Assembly (NCBI GenBank): GCA_002498385.1
Contig: DAHH01000002.1
Coordinates: forward strand, 128,544-135,717
Direction of reading: 5' to 3'
Length of the DNA: 7,174 bases
From: Methanobacterium sp. UBA410
Lineage (GTDB): Archaea; Methanobacteriota; Methanobacteria; Methanobacteriales; Methanobacteriaceae
In this document: positions 1 to 3,748 of the stretch, piece by piece
Layout: every line of letters begins with the position of its first letter
How positions within the stretch are numbered: position 1 is the first letter of the stretch
Notes under the pieces: generated by a model
Seen by the model: only the letters and a program-made list of their open reading frames with translations
The model's database searches: none
What the model was told of the DNA's origin: nothing
Position numbers and translations under genes: made by a program

Positions 1-81
1 CATTTAACACTTAAACTTCCATTAACTTAAGGTCCCTTTCATTACGATAATTTAAAAGTATTTCTAAGAATATTTATGATC

Positions 82-93
82 TTTATATAATTT
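82..93 (-). promoter_or_regulatory. Probable TATA box of a leftward promoter
   Basis: Read on the minus strand, the sequence is GAAATTATATAAAGATC, a good archaeal TATA box with an A-rich BRE-like flank. A start of transcription about 25 bases downstream (near 60) would drive a leftward transcript that leaves the window. The gene itself is not visible: the small ATGs between 3 and 42 give only very short frames, except the ATG at 3..1, which runs off the edge. Three copies of a 9-base box lie immediately upstream, which supports a regulated promoter. The box is seen directly; the promoter role is inferred. Confidence 0.45.
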
Positions 94-96
94 CAT

Positions 97-145
97 TGCA
101 GTAACTGAAATTGCAGTTACATAAATGGGAATAAACTGCAGTTAC
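97..145. repeat. Cluster of three TGCAGTWAC boxes (candidate operator)
   Basis: TGCAGTAAC occurs at 97-105, TGCAGTTAC at 112-120 and TGCAGTTAC at 137-145, all in the same direction, with starts 15 and 25 bases apart. The first copy continues to CAGTAACTG, which is palindromic apart from its central base. On the minus strand the boxes read GTTACTGCA or GTAACTGCA and lie directly upstream of the TATA box at 82-93. This is the position expected for an activator or for a repressor that overlaps the BRE. I know of no regulator with this site. A one-mismatch relative of the core, TAACTGTA, lies at 929..922 near the start of the coiled-coil gene. Confidence 0.5.
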
Positions 146-148
146 TTA

Positions 149-177
149 AATAAGATTTTTCTGGAGAAGATCTTATT
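149..177 (+). other. Inverted repeat / RNA hairpin
   Basis: AATAAGAT at 149-156 and ATCTTATT at 170-177 are perfect complements. On the plus strand the stem can grow to 12 pairs with two G-U pairs, closing on the loop CTGGA at 161-165. On the minus strand the two G-U pairs become mismatches. There is no long T-run after it, so it is a weak terminator candidate. It lies between the TGCAGTWAC boxes and the end of the coiled-coil gene. The remaining bases 178-313 show no gene or structure I can support. Confidence 0.35.
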
Positions 178-313
178 AAAATTAGTTGAAAATTGCATAA
201 TAATGTTGTGTGAGTATTTGATAAGTAAAATTGGTTGAAATTACAGCTCAAAAAGTTGGAGCCTTGAACTGAAGGAATTTTACCAGTAATATCGTATATT
301 AATTGTAATAATT

Positions 314-898
314 TTACTTCCCTTTTTCTTCCTGTTCTCTTTTGCCACCATTACTTAAACGATTTTTTAAGGAGGACCAGATGTCTTTGTCCTTCTGCAT
401 TTTGAGTTCATCTTCGAGTATCCTGTTTTTTTCAAGTTCTGCTTCATGCTCAGCCTTCAAAATTTGATACTCCTTTTCTTTATCCTCAAAATGCCTTGAA
501 AGTTCGTTGTTCAGTGTTTCCAGGCTTTTTATCCGTTCGTTTCCCAACCGCAGCTTCTTGTTGGTTTTGGCGTTTTTGGACACTGTGGCCTTGTAGGATC
601 TGGACAGCTCGTTGTGTTTCCATTCCAGTTTTGCAAGTTCTTCCTCAAGTTGGATCGTGCTTTTCTGGTACAACCCTATTTTGTCAAGGTAAGACTCCAG
701 ATCGGACACTTCCCTACCCACAAATTCACTGAACTGTTTTTGGGGTATTATGAAAACCTTTTCACTGCACTCCATATCATCAGACTTTTTTAGGGGTATG
801 AGGTACTGGTTGTACTCGTAGGTCTTCTTTCTACCCCCAACTGTTTTTTTTGTCCTCTTTTTATAACATTTAACAGCTGATTTTATTACTTTTACCAT
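314..898 (-). CDS. Hypothetical protein: basic N-terminal region plus long coiled coil
   Basis: I do not recognise this 194-residue protein. I place the start at ATG 898 because GGAG (910..907) lies 8 bases upstream. A GTG at 904 and a TTG at 901 are in frame but too close to that site. Residues 1-25 are strongly basic (CYKKRTKK, GGRKK). Residues 26-60 look beta-rich (YEYNQYLIPLKK, then VFIIP), as in small DNA-binding or swapped-hairpin domains, but I cannot name a family. Residues about 66-170 are charged heptad-like sequence rich in E, K and L, a long coiled coil, and the tail is very polar (GGKREQEEKGK). There is no signal peptide or membrane segment, so it is probably cytoplasmic. It sits downstream of the cobalt operon but is separated by 264 bases with terminator-like runs and its own possible TATA box, so it is probably a separate unit. 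A nucleic-acid-binding or structural role is a guess. Confidence 0.75.
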   Translation of the reverse strand: MVKVIKSAVKCYKKRTKKTVGGRKKTYEYNQYLIPLKKSDDMECSEKVFIIPQKQFSEFVGREVSDLESYLDKIGLYQKSTIQLEEELAKLEWKHNELSRSYKATVSKNAKTNKKLRLGNERIKSLETLNNELSRHFEDKEKEYQILKAEHEAELEKNRILEDELKMQKDKDIWSSLKNRLSNGGKREQEEKGK

Positions 899-944
899 CA
901 ACACTACTCCAATTGCAATTTACAGTTATAAAAAGTTATTGAAA

Positions 945-956
945 CTATATTAAATA
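945..956 (-). promoter_or_regulatory. Possible TATA box for the coiled-coil gene
   Basis: The minus strand reads TATTTAATATAG here. A start of transcription about 25 bases downstream (near 925) would leave a leader of roughly 27 bases containing the GGAG site. A second AT-rich candidate, TTTTTATAAC at 935..926, would place the start at or after the ribosome binding site and is less likely. TAACTGTA at 929..922 would fall near the transcription start. AT-rich background makes this weak. Confidence 0.3.
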
Positions 957-1074
957 GATTGAAATCAATCCTTTTTATAATTAACTTCTTTATACCTTAT
1001 TTAATATTCTAATGTAGAACATGTCTATATTTGGGGAATAAGCTTTTATGTTTTTTGATCTTCAGTTGTTAAAT

Positions 1075-1094
1075 AGAAGCTAACTGCTTCTTTT
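1075..1094. terminator. Short stem-loop beyond cbiQ
   Basis: AGAAGC at 1075-1080 and GCTTCT at 1086-1091 pair around the loop TAACT. On the plus strand the 3' arm runs directly into TTT, like a weak intrinsic terminator. On the minus strand the stem lies about 70 bases after the cbiQ stop and is followed by CTATTT, so it could help end or protect the cbi transcript. Confidence 0.3.
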
Positions 1095-1117
1095 ATAGAA
1101 ATTCATAAGTAGCGGTG

Positions 1118-1134
1118 AAAAAAATATTTTCAAA
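1118..1134 (-). terminator. T-tract terminator of the cbi operon
   Basis: About 30-45 bases after the cbiQ stop codon the minus strand carries an A/T-rich stretch ending in a T7 run (1124..1118), preceded by TTTTTGAAAATA. Archaeal RNA polymerase terminates at such oligo-T runs without needing a strong hairpin. It supports cbiQ being the last gene of the unit. Confidence 0.45.
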
Positions 1135-1161
1135 AATTTTAAAATGAAGATCCTAAGAGGG

Positions 1162-1959
1162 CTAGATAATGGTGGTATATTTCATTAACTCAAGGCCCAC
1201 AATCACACCCACCGTCACACCAGCGAAAATAAAATCCCTTGATGCAAGTTTCTTGTTTGCATTGTAAATCTCTGAATCCTCTGAGTAGCCGCGGCTTAAC
1301 ATGCTGAAGTAAACTGTTTCACCCTGTTCAAAGGCATGTAAAAACATCATAGCTATTGTGTAAGCGACCTGTTTCAATCTCCACAGGTAAGCTGTTTTCC
1401 TGTTGAATATATCAAAGTTTCTGCTTTTTTGAGCATTTCTTATTCTCTCAAGTTCGTCGTAAAACATGAAAAGGTACCTGATGAACAAGCTGAATATCAT
1501 GGCGAGATCTCGAGGCATTCCCAACCTTTTAAAAGAGTCTACAACTTCTTGCATGGGGCTTAAGGAAGATAAAAGAACTATGCATGTAAGGGCAACTACC
1601 AACCGTGACATTAACAGAACTCCAAAGCTTAAACCTTGAGCTGTAACGGTTATACCAAATGGCAATGTGTAAATAACTGTACCCACATGTATAAAGGGTT
1701 GGAATACTGCTATAAATCCTCCAAAGGGTAATATTAACAATATTTTCACAAATGAATCTTTAAGCGAAAGATGTGACATGATTAAAAGGATCACTAAGTA
1801 AACTTCCATGAGGGCCAGAACAGATAGGTCTGTGGTGTAAACAGCATAGACTATGAGGGCTATTAAAATTATTAATTTAACTCTACCATCAAGAGCATGA
1901 AGAGCACTATCTTTGTTGTTTGCCTTTTCAAGTTCGTGCAATGATCCTGCTGCGCTCAT
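1162..1959 (-). CDS. cbiQ: Cobalt ECF transporter transmembrane subunit CbiQ
   Basis: CbiQ is the T component (EcfT) of the CbiMNQO cobalt importer. It is a membrane protein that couples ATP hydrolysis by CbiO to metal movement through CbiM. The 265-residue length is normal. Near the N-terminus is the family pattern DGRVKLI (24-30), followed by several hydrophobic segments (about 27-60, 72-90, 102-130, 152-168 and 242-258). The cytoplasmic coupling region carries the two short motifs that contact the ATPase: AQKSR at 176-180 and MLSRG at 220-224. A GGAG site (1970..1967) lies 7 bases before the ATG, which fixes the start. It follows cbiN after a 93-base T/A-rich gap, longer than expected inside an operon. 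The usual next gene, cbiO, is absent; T-tracts and then an unrelated coiled-coil gene follow. The family call is secure; the metal (Co rather than Ni) rests on the family name and the cbiMN partners. Confidence 0.93.
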   Translation of the reverse strand: MSAAGSLHELEKANNKDSALHALDGRVKLIILIALIVYAVYTTDLSVLALMEVYLVILLIMSHLSLKDSFVKILLILPFGGFIAVFQPFIHVGTVIYTLPFGITVTAQGLSFGVLLMSRLVVALTCIVLLSSLSPMQEVVDSFKRLGMPRDLAMIFSLFIRYLFMFYDELERIRNAQKSRNFDIFNRKTAYLWRLKQVAYTIAMMFLHAFEQGETVYFSMLSRGYSEDSEIYNANKKLASRDFIFAGVTVGVIVGLELMKYTTII

Positions 1960-1970
1960 GTTCTATCTCC

Positions 1971-2040
1971 AAAATTATTTTTTTTCCATTTTATTGGTTT
2001 TTTTTATTGGATGCTACTTAAAATTTAAAAAAAATAAAGG
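1971..2040 (-). other. T/A-rich spacer between cbiN and cbiQ
   Basis: In the transcribed direction the cbiN stop is followed by CCTTTATTTTTTTTAAATTT, then a run of A8 with ACC and another A-rich run just before the cbiQ ribosome binding site. The T8 run could terminate part of the transcripts, and the following A/T stretch could hold a second promoter. Either would let cbiQ be expressed at a different level from cbiMN. No coding frame is visible here. Confidence 0.3.
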
Positions 2041-2052
2041 AACTCTGGATTT

Positions 2053-2352
2053 TTAGTTTGCTGGCGGATTCCTATTTTTCAAAACTGCGGATACACCGTA
2101 ACCGAGTCCAAGTGCAATTAAAACACCTATAGCCAGGGCAACTATTCCAGAGAATGGACCGTCACCAAGTACAGGAATTACATAATCTGCAAAGGGTGCC
2201 TGATAAGCTCCGGACTCTTCTGTAGTGGATAGTTGTTCTGCAGATTTTTCAAGCCCGTCTGGATTGGATGAAGCTATAAATGGTGCCATGATAGCTATAA
2301 TGAAACATACGACCACGCCAACCATGATGAGTTTTTTGTCTTTTGGACTCAT
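2053..2352 (-). CDS. cbiN: Cobalt transport protein CbiN (PDGLE family)
   Basis: CbiN is the small auxiliary membrane subunit that works with CbiM in cobalt capture. The 99-residue protein has the expected shape: an N-terminal membrane helix (about 8-27), an extracytoplasmic loop starting with the signature SSNPDGLEKSAE (28-39, PDGLE at 31-35), and a second membrane helix (about 67-90) after GDGPFSG. Its ATG overlaps the cbiM stop as ATGA, so translation is probably coupled. It also has its own site, GAGGTGA at 2366..2360, inside the end of cbiM. A cobalt CbiN partner rather than NikN fits the PDGLE loop, though the related nickel NikN and fused NikMN proteins share features. The call is secure at family level. 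Confidence 0.93.
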   Translation of the reverse strand: MSPKDKKLIMVGVVVCFIIAIMAPFIASSNPDGLEKSAEQLSTTEESGAYQAPFADYVIPVLGDGPFSGIVALAIGVLIALGLGYGVSAVLKNRNPPAN

Positions 2353-3023
2353 TTCGATGTCACCTCACTTCCTTCGGCTTTTAAATCAGCTGTTTTGTTT
2401 TTCCGGTTCCAAGCCAGCAGATCTGGTCGAAGTTTTTCAAGGGCGAGTATAACCACTACAGTTAAGATGGCTTCTATAACACCAATAACAGCATGGTAAA
2501 GTCCCATGAATTCAAGACCAAGCACTAATGGGAATGTTCCGGCTAACCACATTTCCACTGCAACTGCCTCAGCTGCTATAAATATGGATAACCATGATGC
2601 AACTGCTATTGCAGGGACTTTTCCTATTGGTCTGTGGAGAGCTTTGAATGTGTAAAGCCCCACGCATCCTCCAATAATCCCCATGTTCAACACGTTTGCA
2701 CCTAAACAGGTTAATCCTCCATCTCCAAAGAACAATCCCTGTACAATCAGTACTAAAGTAAACACGATAACTGCTGCCTCAGGGGCTAAAAATATAAGGG
2801 CCACTAAAGCACCACCAACTATATGACCACTGGTTCCCCAAGGTATAGGGACGTTCATGGACATTATGGCGAATATACCCGCAGCTAAAACTGCCATCAA
2901 AGGAACTCTCTTCTCATCAAGATTGGTTCTTGCCCATCTGAGAGAGAAGTACAATGCTATTGCCAATATAACATAGTAAATGGCGCACTGCCACAAGGGT
3001 ATAAATCCATCCGGTATATGCAT
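2349..3023 (-). CDS. cbiM: Cobalt/nickel ECF transporter substrate-binding subunit CbiM
   Basis: CbiM is the S component that binds the metal ion in the membrane for ATP-driven import. The 224-residue protein starts with the diagnostic MHIPDGF. In the structurally known homologue NikM2 the metal is held by the N-terminal Met1, His2 and His67. Here Met1 and His2 are present and His67 falls exactly in GTSGHIVGG (63-71), so the site appears intact. Other conserved stretches are LFFGDGGLTCLGANVLNMG (97-115) and YHAVIGVIEA (176-185, with His177). Hydrophobic helices span most of residues 10-195, and the tail is charged. The start is fixed by the functional Met-His N-terminus and by AAAGGAG, with GGAG (3035..3032) 8 bases upstream. 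It is the first gene of the operon and overlaps cbiN by 4 bases. I see no cobalamin riboswitch upstream. Cobalt is the likelier substrate given cbiN and cbiQ, but nickel cannot be excluded from sequence. Confidence 0.94.
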   Translation of the reverse strand: MHIPDGFIPLWQCAIYYVILAIALYFSLRWARTNLDEKRVPLMAVLAAGIFAIMSMNVPIPWGTSGHIVGGALVALIFLAPEAAVIVFTLVLIVQGLFFGDGGLTCLGANVLNMGIIGGCVGLYTFKALHRPIGKVPAIAVASWLSIFIAAEAVAVEMWLAGTFPLVLGLEFMGLYHAVIGVIEAILTVVVILALEKLRPDLLAWNRKNKTADLKAEGSEVTSK

Positions 3024-3060
3024 CTCTTCATCTCCTTTTATTTTTATTGAACAACGAAAG

Positions 3061-3070
3061 CTTATAAATA
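3061..3070 (-). promoter_or_regulatory. Probable TATA box of the cbiMNQ operon
   Basis: The minus strand reads GCAATATTTATAAGC across this site. With a start about 25 bases downstream (near 3040), the leader would be about 17 bases and carry the AAAGGAG ribosome binding site. A second box, TACTATATG, lies just upstream at about 3083..3075. An inverted repeat at 3079-3119 abuts the upstream side, suggesting regulation. Confidence 0.45.
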
Positions 3071-3078
3071 TTGCATAT

Positions 3079-3119
3079 AGTATTACTAAATCCTGATTTT
3101 CGAGAGAGAATGTAATACT
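3079..3119. promoter_or_regulatory. AGTATTAC...GTAATACT inverted repeat upstream of cbiM
   Basis: AGTATTAC at 3079-3086 and GTAATACT at 3112-3119 form a perfect 8-base inverted repeat with 25 bases between. A third copy, AGTATTAC, lies at 3194-3201, and TATTACTAAAT occurs at both 3081-3091 and 3240-3250. The arms resemble the GTRTTAC-type half-sites described for NikR in some bacteria, but the spacer is about one helical turn longer than the 13-14 bases I recall there. A metal-responsive operator is an inference. AT-rich sequence raises the chance of coincidence. Confidence 0.35.
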
Positions 3120-3458
3120 GGCTTAAAATCTGCTTTAACGCTGTTTAAACACATAAAAAAGGTTCTAACTTATATAATATAAACATTTCTATAAGTATTA
3201 CTTCCTTACACGTTTTGAGAATAAAAATAATACTTAATTTATTACTAAATTTGAAAAGGGATAATAAAACCTTTAAATTAATAGAGATCCTGGGATCGTT
3301 TATGGAAAAATTTGGAATGTGCCATTTGTCCTGTTTTTCAAATTTTAGTTTATTACAACTGGAAAACATCAATTCCTTCAGAAGTATTGCATTTTAATGA
3401 AAAATAGTAAAAAATTACAATATTTTAACTTTAGTTTATTAAAACAATTTTTATGAAT

Positions 3459-3516
3459 TTTTATTATTATTTTTATTTTACTTTATTATTACTTTTATTA
3501 TTATTTTTATTATTAC
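3459..3516. repeat. Degenerate 11-12 bp tandem array, unit TTTTATTATTAY
   Basis: Five adjacent units are visible: 3459-3470, 3471-3481, 3482-3492, 3493-3504 and 3505-3516, with lengths 12, 11, 11, 12 and 12. Units 1 and 4 are identical (TTTTATTATTAT), and unit 5 differs only in its last base (C). The array lies between the terminator of the wall-enzyme gene and the cbi promoter. The near-helical period (11-12 bp) could favour bending or nucleoid-protein binding, but replication slippage alone could also make it. Confidence 0.55.
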
Positions 3517-3679
3517 TTCATTTTTTTAAATAATTAAGAAACTTATCATAGAAAATATTTCATCAATCATCATATACCATTCACGTTTTTTTAGGTTTTT
3601 GTTATGGAAAAACAGCGTATTAAATAAAAACTAAAATTGTTCATGAATTTAAACCTTTTTTTAAGAGGAGACCAACTTT

Positions 3680-3711
3680 AAAAAAATAAAAAAAGGGAAT
3701 TATTTCCTTTT
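3680..3711 (-). terminator. Intrinsic-type terminator of the large wall-enzyme gene
   Basis: An 8-pair stem (3692-3699 with 3704-3711, one G-T pair, loop of 4) sits about 38 bases after the stop codon. On the minus strand it is followed by TTTTTTTATTTTTTT (3694..3680, partly in the stem). Hairpin plus two T7 runs is a clear terminator for the leftward transcript, so this gene and cbiM are separate units. Confidence 0.7.
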
Positions 3712-3748
3712 ACTAAATTTTTGATTCAATAGTTTTTTTTAACTTCTC

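Larger units (their letters stand above)
3120..3748. other. Gene-free AT-rich region between cbiM promoter and the large wall-enzyme gene
   Basis: This stretch holds no gene I can support. It contains the third AGTATTAC copy (3194-3201), a small less AT-rich island around 3280-3350 with the palindrome GATCCTGGGATC (3286-3297), a low-complexity tandem array (3459-3516), and the terminator of the upstream gene (3680-3711). Small frames on both strands around 3145-3397 have unconvincing composition and are treated as chance. Confidence 0.5.

Noticed and set aside
3024..3140. Cobalamin riboswitch upstream of cbiM
   Set aside because: The region before the start is short, AT-rich and lacks conserved riboswitch-like paired GC elements; the predicted leader is only about 17 bases.
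3145..3372. 75-codon minus-strand frame upstream of cbiM, with AGGA a few bases before an ATG
   Set aside because: The spacing is only about 4 bases, the composition is that of random AT-rich DNA, it overlaps the AGTATTAC box at 3194-3201, and I recognise no family.
3215..3397. 60-codon plus-strand frame
   Set aside because: No good ribosome binding site before 3215 or the inner ATG at 3303; it overlaps another equally weak frame and looks like chance.
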